Of a stretch of DNA of 64,000 nucleotides, positions 1-8,735 are shown piece after piece. The notes below the pieces were generated by a model. The model did no database searches. It was not told where the DNA came from and was given only the letters and a program-made list of their open reading frames with translations. Numbering within the stretch: position 1 is the stretch's first letter; each line of letters begins with the position of its first letter. A program made the position numbers and the translations under genes. Source of the stretch: Methanothrix harundinacea (GTDB taxonomy: Archaea > Halobacteriota > Methanosarcinia > Methanotrichales > Methanotrichaceae); assembly GCA_002506535.1 (NCBI GenBank), contig DAXT01000025.1, positions 79,031-143,030 on the forward strand, written 5' to 3'.

Positions 1-28
1 GATCTGGTGGTTCAGACGGTGAACAGCT

Positions 29-592
29 ATGAATGAGCCCCTCTATCTGGGAGAAGTCCGCCTGGGACGGGGATCCGTCGTCCAGGGCGGCGTGATCGTC
101 GGCGCTGAAGGTGGGCTGACGGTCATCGGAGACGAAGCGACGATAAGAAGCGGATCCGTGATATACCCCTCCGTCAGGATCGGAAAAGGGTTCCGGACCG
201 GCCACCACGTCCTGATCCGGGAGAATACCGCCATCGGAGACGACGTCCTAATCGGCACCAACTCCGTCGTCGACGGAAACTGCAAAATAGGGGACAGAGT
301 CAGCGTCCAGACGAACGTCTACATCACCACCAACACCATAATCGAAGACGATGTCTTCATGGGACCCTGCTCTGTCACCTCCAATGACAGGTACATGGTC
401 CTGGGGGCTGAGCTGATCGGCCCCAGGATCAAGAGGGGTGCCAGGATCGGGGCGAACGCGACGATACTGCCGGGAGTAGTCGTTGGTGAGGGCGCCATCG
501 TTGGCGCCGGAGCGGTGGTCACAAGAGACGTGGGAGATGGGGTTACCGTCGTGGGAAATCCTGCGCGAAGCCTCGATTCAAAGTCTCGATGA
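29..592 (+). CDS. WbpD-like hexapeptide-repeat N-acetyltransferase
   Basis: A 187-residue protein made almost entirely of hexapeptide repeats (pattern [LIV]-G-x4), which fold as a left-handed beta-helix, from about residue 5 to 175. It ends in the VVTRDV...VVGNPAR segment typical of sugar-nucleotide acetyltransferases of the WbpD/WlbB type, which are about 190 residues long and acetylate the 3-amino group of UDP-2-acetamido-3-amino-glucuronate. ATG 29 has a GGTGA Shine-Dalgarno at 18-22. The next two genes encode WbpB- and WbpA-like dehydrogenases, which supports a role in making a diacetamido uronic acid for surface glycans. The aminotransferase step (WbpE) is not in the window and may lie upstream. 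The precise acceptor is inferred from neighbours; another NDP-amino sugar is possible. Confidence 0.85.
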   Translation: MNEPLYLGEVRLGRGSVVQGGVIVGAEGGLTVIGDEATIRSGSVIYPSVRIGKGFRTGHHVLIRENTAIGDDVLIGTNSVVDGNCKIGDRVSVQTNVYITTNTIIEDDVFMGPCSVTSNDRYMVLGAELIGPRIKRGARIGANATILPGVVVGEGAIVGAGAVVTRDVGDGVTVVGNPARSLDSKSR

Positions 593-705
593 GAAGAAGC
601 GATCCCTTGCTTCGACGGCTCCGTCTAGAGAGGTCCACCGGCCCTTGTGGCTGAGAGGTCCAGGTATGAACATCGACTCCGCGAACGCTATGGAGAGAGG
701 ACGGC

Positions 706-1608
706 ATGGATATTGGAGTAATTGGCACGGGAAACATGGGGCGTAACCACGTCCGGATATATTCTGAGATGAGGAACGTCGAAGAAGTCTACGTATACGA
801 CCCCGATAAAAAGGCGGCAAAGAAGATGGAAGAGACCTTTGGCGCCGTCGCCTCCAACTCGATCGGGTCGCTGCTCAACGATGTAGATGCTGTGAGCATA
901 TGCGTCCCTACAAAATATCATTTTGAAGTTGCCAAGGAGGCTATAGAGAATCACGTCAGCTGTCTGATCGAAAAGCCCCTCGCCTCCAGCTCAAGAGAGG
1001 GAGAGAAGCTCCTTGAGATCATACCCGATGATCTGGTGGTGGGGGTGGGACATATCGAGAGGTTCAATCCGATGATCGGTGAGGTTAAACGCCTTATAAA
1101 AAATCCCAGATATATAGACATAAGAAGGCACAACCCCGCCTCGTCGAGGATAACCGATGCGGGCGTGGTGGTGGATCTGATGATCCACGACATAGACATC
1201 GTCTGGAACTACCTCTTCAGCGGCAAAGAAAGCTCTAACCTCTACTCCCTCGGAGACGACGACCTTCGAAAGATAATTGCAAGATTTGACGACTGCGTCA
1301 TCTCTTTATCCGCGAGCAGGATCGCATGCCGGAAGATAAGGACGATCCACGTCGAAGAAGACGACCTCACCATCGACGGCGACTTTATGAACCAGGAGGT
1401 CTACATATATCGAAAGCCAGCGAAGTATGAGGTGGAGAACGCCCGGTATTCACAAGAGAATATAATCGAGAAGGTCCAGGTGAACAAGGTCGAACCTCTT
1501 AAAGAAGAGCTGAAGACCTTCATCGACTCCGTGAAGACGGGAAAGCCGTTTCCAATAACCCCCAGGGAAGCTCTTCTCAACCTTCTGATCGCAGAGCAGG
1601 TAGTATAG
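706..1608 (+). CDS. Gfo/Idh/MocA-family NAD-dependent sugar-nucleotide oxidoreductase (WbpB-like)
   Basis: A 300-residue dehydrogenase. Residues 7-12 (GTGNMG) are the Rossmann dinucleotide-binding loop, residues 89-91 are the family EKP motif, and H161-D162 sit in the MIHDIDIVWN helix that supplies the catalytic His. The GHIERFNP stretch near 115-122 is characteristic of UDP-GlcNAc(A) 3-dehydrogenases of the WbpB/WlbA group. ATG 706 follows GGAGAG at 692-697. Family members oxidise the C3 hydroxyl of UDP-GlcNAc or UDP-GlcNAcA to the 3-keto sugar, which a PLP aminotransferase then aminates. Flanking genes for a hexapeptide acetyltransferase and a UDP-sugar 6-dehydrogenase fit that pathway. Substrate assignment is inference. 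Confidence 0.85.
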   Translation: MDIGVIGTGNMGRNHVRIYSEMRNVEEVYVYDPDKKAAKKMEETFGAVASNSIGSLLNDVDAVSICVPTKYHFEVAKEAIENHVSCLIEKPLASSSREGEKLLEIIPDDLVVGVGHIERFNPMIGEVKRLIKNPRYIDIRRHNPASSRITDAGVVVDLMIHDIDIVWNYLFSGKESSNLYSLGDDDLRKIIARFDDCVISLSASRIACRKIRTIHVEEDDLTIDGDFMNQEVYIYRKPAKYEVENARYSQENIIEKVQVNKVEPLKEELKTFIDSVKTGKPFPITPREALLNLLIAEQVV

Positions 1609-1620
1609 AAAATGTTGGTA

Positions 1621-1650
1621 TTATTTTAATTCTTTTAAATAAATTTAAAT
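1621..1650 (+). promoter_or_regulatory. AT-rich TATA-type promoter region of the UDP-sugar dehydrogenase gene
   Basis: The gap between the two dehydrogenase genes is almost pure A/T (TTTTAAATAAATTTAAAT), in strong contrast to the surrounding high-GC sequence. It ends about 14 nt before the GTG at 1664, so a TATA box here would give a very short or absent leader. It may provide a promoter separate from the upstream genes. Confidence 0.45.
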
Positions 1651-1663
1651 GGGATGATATAGG

Positions 1664-2827
1664 GTGAAGATTGCGGTCATTGGTTTGGGAAACGCCGGTC
1701 TCCCACTGGCATCGGTGATAGCAGATAGCGGCTTCGAGGTAATAGGGGTCGACATAGACGATGAAAGGTGCGAGAAGATAAACAGGGGCATCAATCCGAT
1801 CCCAGAAGAGACGGGGCTGGACGAGCTGATCGGAAGATACGGCGGGAAGAGGCTGGTGGCGACGCCGAGATATGAAGATGCCAGAGGTTGCGAGAGTTTC
1901 ATTGTCATAGTTCCCCTGTTGATAGACGAAGGCCACAATCCGGATTTCAGGATTCTGGAAGAGGCCTTTCGGTCAGTGGGCAAGATCCTCAAGAAGGATA
2001 ATCTGGTGGTCTTGGAGACGACGGTTCCGCCCAACACGACCGAAAGCATGATCCAAAGCTGGCTGGAAGAGGAGAGCGGCCTTCAGCTCGGTGACTTTTA
2101 TCTCGCCCATTCTCCGGAGAGGATAATGACCGGCTACAGCATATCCCGCCTGAGAGAGTTTCCAAAGATAGTGGGGGGAGTGGATGAAGAGAGCGGGCGG
2201 CTTGCCTTCGACCTTTATAGAAAGTTCATCCCAAACCTCAAGAAGGTCTCCAGCTCCAGGGTCGCCGAGTTTGTCAAGATCATCGAGGGGAGCTATAGAG
2301 ACGTCAACGTCGCCCTGGCCAATGAGTTATTCAAGATCGCAGAAGAGCTGGAGATCGACTTTCATGAGGCGAGGGAGTATGCAAACCACGATTACTGTCA
2401 CATTCATCTCCCATCGACGGGTGTTGGCGGACACTGCATACCAGTATATCCCTGGTTCTTGATCAATGAGATGGAAAAGAGGGAGTGGTTCAGCTTTGCA
2501 GAGCTTCAGAGGACCTCAAGGAAGATCAACGACGAGATGGTCGGCTACTGGGCGGAGAGGATAGTCCTCAAAGCTCTGGATGTAGATAAACCACTGGGCA
2601 GGGTCAAGATATGCCTCAAGGGGATAACCTATAGAGACGGCGTAAAAGGTATCTACCACAGCAGGAACCTCGCCCTGGCGAGGCTCCTGGCTCGAAAGGG
2701 GCTGCAAGTTGGGGTCTACGATGAGCTCTTCACTCAAGGAGAGATAGAGAGCCTCAGTTTGAGGTTCATGGATCCCGATGATGCGGATCTGGTCTTCGAC
2801 TGCTTTGATCTGAGATTCTCAGTGTGA
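1664..2827 (+). CDS. UDP-N-acetyl-hexosamine 6-dehydrogenase (WbpA/WecC family)
   Basis: NAD-dependent nucleotide-sugar dehydrogenase performing two successive oxidations at C6 to give a uronic acid. G7-L-G-N-A-G12 is the NAD-binding loop, K205 lies in the central helix (EFVKIIE), and the catalytic cysteine is C258 in GVGGHCIPVYPW. At 387 residues it is somewhat shorter than bacterial WecC/WbpA (about 420), mainly in the C-terminal UDP-binding domain. The start is GTG 1664; no ATG in frame fits the N-terminal beta strand better. It converges on glmS with an 11-nt gap. With the two preceding genes it probably makes UDP-GlcNAc3NAcA or UDP-ManNAcA; the sequence alone does not separate the GlcNAc from the ManNAc enzyme. 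Confidence 0.88.
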   Translation: MKIAVIGLGNAGLPLASVIADSGFEVIGVDIDDERCEKINRGINPIPEETGLDELIGRYGGKRLVATPRYEDARGCESFIVIVPLLIDEGHNPDFRILEEAFRSVGKILKKDNLVVLETTVPPNTTESMIQSWLEEESGLQLGDFYLAHSPERIMTGYSISRLREFPKIVGGVDEESGRLAFDLYRKFIPNLKKVSSSRVAEFVKIIEGSYRDVNVALANELFKIAEELEIDFHEAREYANHDYCHIHLPSTGVGGHCIPVYPWFLINEMEKREWFSFAELQRTSRKINDEMVGYWAERIVLKALDVDKPLGRVKICLKGITYRDGVKGIYHSRNLALARLLARKGLQVGVYDELFTQGEIESLSLRFMDPDDADLVFDCFDLRFSV

Positions 2828-2838
2828 AACGAGCCCCT

Positions 2839-4644
2839 TCATTCCACCGTCACGCTCTTCGCCAGGTTCCGGGGCTTATCTATGGGAAGCCCCCTGGAAT
2901 CAGCGGTATAGTATGCCAGGAGCTGGAGCGCCACGGTGCACAGGACGGCGGAGAATACCGGCCTCGCCACCGGGAGCTCTACAACGGTGTTTGCGATCTT
3001 GGAGATGTCGGGATCTCCCTCGGAGGCGAAGGCGATGACGTCAGCACCTCTCGCCCTCACCTCCTTGATGTTAGCCTGGATCTTCTTGCCAAAGGTCGCG
3101 AGGGCGACGACGGGGGTCCCTTCGGTGATCAGGGCGAGGGGGCCGTGCTTCAGCTCCCCGGCAGGGTAGCCCTCCGCGGGGATGTAAGATATCTCCTTCA
3201 TCTTCAGCGCCCCTTCGAGGGCGATGGGATAGAGAAAATCTCGGCCGATGAAGAAGTACCGATCGCTTTTGGCGTACACCTCTGCGATCTCCCGTATCTC
3301 GTCACGCCTCTCCAAAACCTCCTGGATCTGCCCTGGAAGCCTCGTCAGCTCCACCAGCATCTTTCTAGAATTCTCGCGGCTGAGGTGGTTTTTCGCCCTC
3401 CCGAGCTTTATTGCGAGGAGGATCAGAGCCACCAGCTGGCCTGTGAAGGTCTTGGTCGCCGCGACCCCTATCTCCGGGCCGCATCGCGTGTATATCGTCC
3501 CGTCGACCATCCTGGTCACGGTGCTCCCCACGACGTTGCTTATGGCGATCCGCTTGACGCCGAAGGTGCTGGCCCTCTTCATGGCGTTGAGGGTATCGGC
3601 GGTCTCCCCGGACTGGGTGATGCTCAAGAGGAGGGTTCCGGGCCGGAGGAGGAGATGCTGAAACTCCGATGCCACCTCCACGTCCACGGGAAGGCCAGAA
3701 GCCTTTGGATAGAGATATTTCGCCAGGACTCCGGCATGGTAAGATGTCCCGCAGGCTACGATGGAGACCCGGTCCAGGGCCCTGATCTCATCGACCGTCA
3801 TGCCGATATCGATCAGGACGTCGCCCTCTATCTCAGAGATCCTGGAGGCGATCGTCTCCTGGACCGCCCTTGGCTGCTCGTGGATCTCTTTGAGCATGAA
3901 GTGGGGATATCCTGCCCTCTCGGCAGCTTCTACGTCCCAGTCGACCTTCTCCAGGACCAGGGGGAGGGACCTTCCGCCGAGGTCCTTGAGAGCGACGGTC
4001 TCCGAGTCGATGACGGCTATCTCTCCATCGTTCATCCGGACGACATCCCGGGTGTAGGGGAGAAGGGCGGAGACGTCGGATGCTATATAGTTCGCACCTT
4101 TGCCGATGCCGATCACCAGAGGGCTCTCCTTTCTTGCACAGACGAGGTGGCTCGTCCCCTTGGCCAGCACCGCTATGGCAAAGGACCCGTCCACCCGGGA
4201 GACCGCCGTCGTCACGGCATCCTCCAGATCCCCCCTGTAAAGAGAACCGATCAGGTGGGCCAGAACCTCTGTATCCGTATCAGACCTGAAGACGAAACCC
4301 CGCCTGATGAGCTCCTCTTTCAGCCCCAGGTAGTTCTCGATGATCCCATTGTGGACCACGGCGACGTCTCCTGAGACGTGGGGATGGGCGTTCTCCGTCG
4401 TCGGAGGGCCGTGGGTCGCCCATCGGGTATGACCTATGCCCATATTGGATCCGGGGGCTCCGGTCTTCAGATAGGCGTTCTCCAGGTCCGAGATCCTCCC
4501 CGCGGACTTGAAGACCAATAGATCGTCATCGGAGATGATGGCGACACCGGCGGAGTCGTATCCACGATATTCCAACCTCTTCAGGGTGTCGAAGAGGATA
4601 GGGCCCGCCTTCTCGTGGCCTGCATATCCCACTATGCCGCACAT
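2839..4644 (-). CDS. glmS: glutamine--fructose-6-phosphate aminotransferase (isomerizing)
   Basis: Makes glucosamine-6-phosphate from fructose-6-P and glutamine, the entry step to UDP-GlcNAc. The N-terminal Ntn amidotransferase starts MCGIVGYAG, so Cys2 is the nucleophile after Met removal, with the GHTRWATHG substrate loop near residues 72-80. Two SIS domains follow (CGTSYHAG near 300, SQSGETADT near 340), and the C-terminus DKPRNLAKSVTVE is the conserved tail. The 601-residue length is normal. Its ATG begins one base after the stop of the upstream GlmU-like gene, whose last codons carry a GGTGAT Shine-Dalgarno, so the two are translationally coupled. Confidence 0.97.
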   Translation of the reverse strand: MCGIVGYAGHEKAGPILFDTLKRLEYRGYDSAGVAIISDDDLLVFKSAGRISDLENAYLKTGAPGSNMGIGHTRWATHGPPTTENAHPHVSGDVAVVHNGIIENYLGLKEELIRRGFVFRSDTDTEVLAHLIGSLYRGDLEDAVTTAVSRVDGSFAIAVLAKGTSHLVCARKESPLVIGIGKGANYIASDVSALLPYTRDVVRMNDGEIAVIDSETVALKDLGGRSLPLVLEKVDWDVEAAERAGYPHFMLKEIHEQPRAVQETIASRISEIEGDVLIDIGMTVDEIRALDRVSIVACGTSYHAGVLAKYLYPKASGLPVDVEVASEFQHLLLRPGTLLLSITQSGETADTLNAMKRASTFGVKRIAISNVVGSTVTRMVDGTIYTRCGPEIGVAATKTFTGQLVALILLAIKLGRAKNHLSRENSRKMLVELTRLPGQIQEVLERRDEIREIAEVYAKSDRYFFIGRDFLYPIALEGALKMKEISYIPAEGYPAGELKHGPLALITEGTPVVALATFGKKIQANIKEVRARGADVIAFASEGDPDISKIANTVVELPVARPVFSAVLCTVALQLLAYYTADSRGLPIDKPRNLAKSVTVE

Positions 4645-4645
4645 C

Positions 4646-5842
4646 TCAGATCACCCTGGTCCCCCGCTCTATCCACCCGCGGAGATCGGCCCCAGAGCCG
4701 ATCTTCGATCCGGTCCCCACCATCGTCCCAGAGTGCATCATCACCCTCGCGCCCGCCACCACGTTGTCTGCCACCACAGCGCCGAACTCGGCCCGATGGA
4801 ACTCGTCCTCTATCACGACCGCAGACTCCCCCGACTCCACTATCAGATGATCCCCAAACCTGGAACTCGCCCCCAGGATCGAGCTGGATACCACCGACCC
4901 CGTTCCGATCCTTCCGCCGTTCATGATGATGCTGTTCCTGATCTCGCAGTGAGATCCGATATTGACAGAGTCGCCTATGGAGGTCGTCGGAAGGACCGTG
5001 GCGTTCGGCCCAATATTGCAGTTCTTGCCTATTGATACGGGGCCGACGATGTAAGATCCCGACCTGACCACGCTACCCCTACCTATCTCCACGGGGCCCC
5101 GGACCACCGCCCCGGCCTCGATCTCGCCCTCGATCCTCAGCTCAATGATCTCCGGAACGCTGCTGTTCGCCTCCAAAAGGTCCCAGGCGAATATGGCGTC
5201 TGCCCAGATCCCGGAAGTTATCTTCGCCCTCACATCACGCCCTTCCTCGATCATTAGGGCGATCGTCTGGGTCAGCTCATAAGACCCTCTCTCAGATATC
5301 GGGGTCTTCTGCAGCTCCTCGAAGACCTCCGGACCGAACCTGTATACCCCGGTGTTGATTATGCCGGAGCAAGGGCGACCGGGCTTCTCCACGATCCTGG
5401 TCACCCTTCCCTCCTCCACCGTCAGGACTCCGTAATCCCCGGCCTCCTCCCGGAGGACGGCCAGGATCACGTTTTCGCCCTCCGCCCGGAGGACGTCATC
5501 GATCGCCTGCTCGTCCACCAGGTTATCGCCGTTGACTACCAGCACGGAACCGTCGACTTGAGATCTAACCTTGCTGAGGGCATCGGCGGTCCCTAGCTGC
5601 TCCTCCTGGACGACATACTCGATATTGACGCCGTAGTGGATCCCGTCCCCGAAATGGTCCATGACCCGCTCCTTCTGGTAGCCGACGACTACCACCAGGT
5701 CCTGCACACCCTTCGCCGCCAGGGCCCTGATGACGTGCTCCATAAAAGGCCTGTTCCTCACGGAGAGCATCACCTTAGATCGGGTCTGGGTTAGGGGTCT
5801 GCACCTCCTCCCCTCTCCTGCCGCCAGTATAACCGCTTTCAA
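4646..5842 (-). CDS. bifunctional sugar-1-phosphate nucleotidylyltransferase/acetyltransferase (archaeal GlmU type), copy 1
   Basis: 398 residues. Residues 1-230 are a nucleotidyltransferase domain with the LAAGEGRR-x-RPLT...K signature near the N-terminus, a VVNGDN metal-binding segment and a VEKPG motif. Residues 250-398 are a left-handed beta-helix acetyltransferase domain. Archaeal relatives acetylate glucosamine-1-P and couple it to UTP to make UDP-GlcNAc. It starts with TTG at 5842, with GTGATC just upstream, and lies between its paralogue and glmS on the same strand. The presence of glmS and a mutase in this window fits UDP-GlcNAc synthesis. Whether both copies act on GlcN-1-P, or one on glucose-1-P, cannot be told. 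Confidence 0.88.
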   Translation of the reverse strand: MKAVILAAGEGRRCRPLTQTRSKVMLSVRNRPFMEHVIRALAAKGVQDLVVVVGYQKERVMDHFGDGIHYGVNIEYVVQEEQLGTADALSKVRSQVDGSVLVVNGDNLVDEQAIDDVLRAEGENVILAVLREEAGDYGVLTVEEGRVTRIVEKPGRPCSGIINTGVYRFGPEVFEELQKTPISERGSYELTQTIALMIEEGRDVRAKITSGIWADAIFAWDLLEANSSVPEIIELRIEGEIEAGAVVRGPVEIGRGSVVRSGSYIVGPVSIGKNCNIGPNATVLPTTSIGDSVNIGSHCEIRNSIIMNGGRIGTGSVVSSSILGASSRFGDHLIVESGESAVVIEDEFHRAEFGAVVADNVVAGARVMMHSGTMVGTGSKIGSGADLRGWIERGTRVI

Positions 5843-5946
5843 AGAAGATCACAGCCAGAATTGTCTATTGGAGGATAAATTCCCGATAGTTGGCTTTATA
5901 CCTTTCCTGAATACAGCCCATCCCCAATATCCAAACGGGGACTATC

Positions 5947-7164
5947 TCAAAATTCGGCCCCCCTCTCAACTTCGATCCATCCTCGGAGGATCTCGCCGGG
6001 CCTCCCCCGATAGCCGGACTCGATCACTGTTCCAGGGTATATGGTGGTGTTGATGCCGGTCTTGACATCGTCTCCCATTATGACCCCCAGCTTCCGCCTC
6101 TCGCTGGAGACCTCTTCTCCCCTGATGTAGGACCGGATATCTCCCCCGTCGTGGCGGAGGTTTGCGACGATCGTTCCAGCTCCGAAGTTGCAGTCGGAGC
6201 CTATGACGCTATCCCCGACGTAGCTCAGGTGGGCAACGTTCGTATCATCCATGATGGTGCTGTTCTTGATCTCTACGGCGTTGCCGATGCGAACTCCATC
6301 TCCTATGGATGAATAAGGCCTGATGAAAGAGTTGGGGCCGATGTCGCAGTCCTCCCCTATCGTCACCGGACCCTCGATATAAGATCCAGACCTGATTCTC
6401 GTTCCTCTGCCTGCGGATACTCTGCCCAGGAGGGTGGCGTTGGGCTCCACGTCGGCCAATACCGAATACTCCTCGATGGCCAGGAGTTCTTCGTTGGCGG
6501 CCAAGAGGTCCCAGGGCCTTCCGATCTCGATCCATTCCTCGATCTCAGCCACCCTGATATCCGATCCCATCGATATGAGGGAGTTTAACCCGTCGGTCAG
6601 TTCGTGCTCGCCCCTCTCAGAGAGGGGCAAGTCCCTGAGAACGTCAAAGATCCTCCTGTCGAGGAGATAGATCCCGGCGTTGGCCAGATCCGAGGGGGGA
6701 GACGGGCTCTTCTCCTTGACGGACCTGAGCCGTCCCCCCTCCACCTCTAAGACGCCGTACCTGGAGGGGTCGCAGACCCTCTTATAAGCGACGGCGAGCC
6801 CCCCAACATCCATAATCTTCTTGAAGGAAGGGATGTCGGTCAGAACGTCGCCGTTGATGACGACGAACTCGTCTTCGGCCGCCCCCTCCGCAGCCATGAG
6901 GGCGTCGCCGGTGCCCCGTCGTTCTTCTTGGACGACGTACCTTATCCTGACCCCCAGTTCCCCGCCGTCTTTGAACGTCTCCATCACCGACTCTGATCGG
7001 TAGCTGACTACGAAGACGAACTCCGTGATCCCGGCCCGGGACGCCCTGCGGACCAGATGCTCGATGAAGGGCTTGCCGGCTGCTGGGAGCATCACCTTCG
7101 GCCGCGAAGAGGTGAGGGGCCGCATCCTCGACCCCTCGCCCGCCGCTAAAACGATCGCCTGCAT
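5947..7164 (-). CDS. bifunctional sugar-1-phosphate nucleotidylyltransferase/acetyltransferase (archaeal GlmU type), copy 2
   Basis: A 405-residue paralogue of the downstream gene with the same architecture: an N-terminal nucleotidyltransferase (LAAGEGSRMRPLTSSRPKVM, VINGDV, VKEKSP) and a C-terminal hexapeptide beta-helix from about 245. ATG 7164 has AGGAGCC about 10 nt upstream. The acetyltransferase half contains an insertion, including DDVKTGINTTIYPG near 365-380, that matches canonical archaeal GlmU better than copy 1 does. The 104-nt gap to copy 1 is long for tight coupling but both genes read towards glmS. The tandem pair suggests subfunctionalisation. Confidence 0.88.
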   Translation of the reverse strand: MQAIVLAAGEGSRMRPLTSSRPKVMLPAAGKPFIEHLVRRASRAGITEFVFVVSYRSESVMETFKDGGELGVRIRYVVQEERRGTGDALMAAEGAAEDEFVVINGDVLTDIPSFKKIMDVGGLAVAYKRVCDPSRYGVLEVEGGRLRSVKEKSPSPPSDLANAGIYLLDRRIFDVLRDLPLSERGEHELTDGLNSLISMGSDIRVAEIEEWIEIGRPWDLLAANEELLAIEEYSVLADVEPNATLLGRVSAGRGTRIRSGSYIEGPVTIGEDCDIGPNSFIRPYSSIGDGVRIGNAVEIKNSTIMDDTNVAHLSYVGDSVIGSDCNFGAGTIVANLRHDGGDIRSYIRGEEVSSERRKLGVIMGDDVKTGINTTIYPGTVIESGYRGRPGEILRGWIEVERGAEF

Positions 7165-7215
7165 GAATAGATCGGCTCCTGTCTCATGATCGTGAACCCC
7201 TTCAATCTTCGCCCC

Positions 7216-8538
7216 TCACCCCGACCCCCCCACCGCCGCCGCCTCGATGAGCAGGTGGGGCGATCCGTCGCTGACAGGGACGAGCTGGCCGGACTTTCCG
7301 CACCTTCCGCTGTTGAAGAGGAGGTCGTCTCCCACGGCCTTCACCCTCTCCAGGATCTCCAAAATGCGCCCCGAAAGGGATACGTCCCGAAGGAGGGAGG
7401 TGATCTCACCCCCCTCCACCAGATAGCCGCGCTTGGCGTTGAACTGGAAGACCCCCTCGGCGGTGGATACCTGGCCGCCTCTGCTTCCCAGAAGGTAGAC
7501 CCCGTCTTTCATCTCCTCCAGGATCTCGGCAAGGGTCCAGCCGTCTTTTCTCGGGGCGATGTAGGTGTTGGACATCCTGACGACCGGCCTTGAGTTCCCT
7601 TGGGCGCGGGCGTTGCGGGGCGTTCCGCCCAGGCGGCCCGCCGTCTCCCGGGAATGAAGGTAAGACCGGAGGACCCCCTCCTCGACGAGGACCGTCTCGG
7701 CGGGAGCGGACCCCTCGTCGTCGAAGGGGTAGCCTCCGTATAGAGGAAGGCCCGGGTCGTCTTTGACGGTCACGAGCTCTGAACCTATCTTCTCGCCGAT
7801 CTTCCCCTCCAGGATCGAGCCGCCTTCCAGGACTATATCCGCCTCGACGGCATGGCCCACCGCCTCGTGGACGAATACCCCCCCCAGCTCCTGGTCGACG
7901 ACGACGGGGTAGCTCCCGCCTTTCGGGGGCTTGGCGTCGAGTAGTGCCACAGCGGTCTCCCCCGCCCGCCGGGCTAAGCCCACCGCATCGACGTCGCTGA
8001 AGAGCTCCAGGCCGCAAGAGCCAGCCCGGCTCTCCATCCCCGCCTGGTAGACGCCACCCCGGCTGGCGACGGCGGTGACGTAGAAGCCGACCCTCGTCGC
8101 CTCGCCCTCCAGGTCCCGGCCGTCGGAGCTGGTATAACGGGTCTCGACGATCACCTCGTTGTAGACCGCCTGGGTCGACCCGACCCCCGGGACCATCGCC
8201 GCGCCTTCGATCTCCCGGAGGAGATCGACCTTCTCCTCCAGGGAGAGGTCGGCGGGGTCTCTCTTCACCGGGACCTTCCCGCTCCTGCCGGAAGGGGAGG
8301 GGGCGAGGTCGAGGCGTTCGTCTCCACCGATCCTCCGGGCCGCCCTCTTCGCCGTCTCCAGGTCTCCGGGGAGGTCGTCGAGCCTCTCGGTCTCGACGAA
8401 GCCCCAGGACCCTCCCGAAAGAGCCCTGATGGCGGCGCCGACGAAGAAGCTCTCCGATATCTCGTCGGGCTCCCCGTTGTCCAGGACTATCCTGGTCGCT
8501 CTTCCCCGCAGCACCCTCTGATCGTAAAACTCTTCCAT
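7216..8538 (-). CDS. tldD: TldD/PmbA-family metalloprotease, TldD type
   Basis: A 440-residue zinc protease of the TldD branch. The metal-binding motif is H224-E-A-V-G-H229 (FVHEAVGHA), and the third ligand is C413 in SGRCGKSGQ, as known for E. coli TldD. TldD acts with TldE/PmbA as a heterodimeric peptidase on unfolded small peptides; no PmbA partner is visible in this window. ATG 8538 is preceded by GAGAGGCG. It lies in a run of proteostasis genes on the same strand (LonB and CDC48 upstream). Confidence 0.92.
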   Translation of the reverse strand: MEEFYDQRVLRGRATRIVLDNGEPDEISESFFVGAAIRALSGGSWGFVETERLDDLPGDLETAKRAARRIGGDERLDLAPSPSGRSGKVPVKRDPADLSLEEKVDLLREIEGAAMVPGVGSTQAVYNEVIVETRYTSSDGRDLEGEATRVGFYVTAVASRGGVYQAGMESRAGSCGLELFSDVDAVGLARRAGETAVALLDAKPPKGGSYPVVVDQELGGVFVHEAVGHAVEADIVLEGGSILEGKIGEKIGSELVTVKDDPGLPLYGGYPFDDEGSAPAETVLVEEGVLRSYLHSRETAGRLGGTPRNARAQGNSRPVVRMSNTYIAPRKDGWTLAEILEEMKDGVYLLGSRGGQVSTAEGVFQFNAKRGYLVEGGEITSLLRDVSLSGRILEILERVKAVGDDLLFNSGRCGKSGQLVPVSDGSPHLLIEAAAVGGSG

Positions 8539-8735
8539 CCGACTCGCCTCTCTATTTCGCCCCTCTAGGACTACTCGACCGGAGGAGGGAGCTTCTATGA
8601 CTTAACCCTGACCATCGGCTGATGTCAGACTGGATGATGAGAACGCCAAATAAAACTGATTCCATATGAGAACGTGATAGAGCCTCTTTTGAAAAGAGAT
8701 CAGCAGGGAAAAGGGGGAGGAACCCCCCGTCCCGA

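Noticed and set aside
2824..4374. A 516-codon open frame on the plus strand
   Set aside because: It is antisense to glmS, with no recognisable domains and biased composition.
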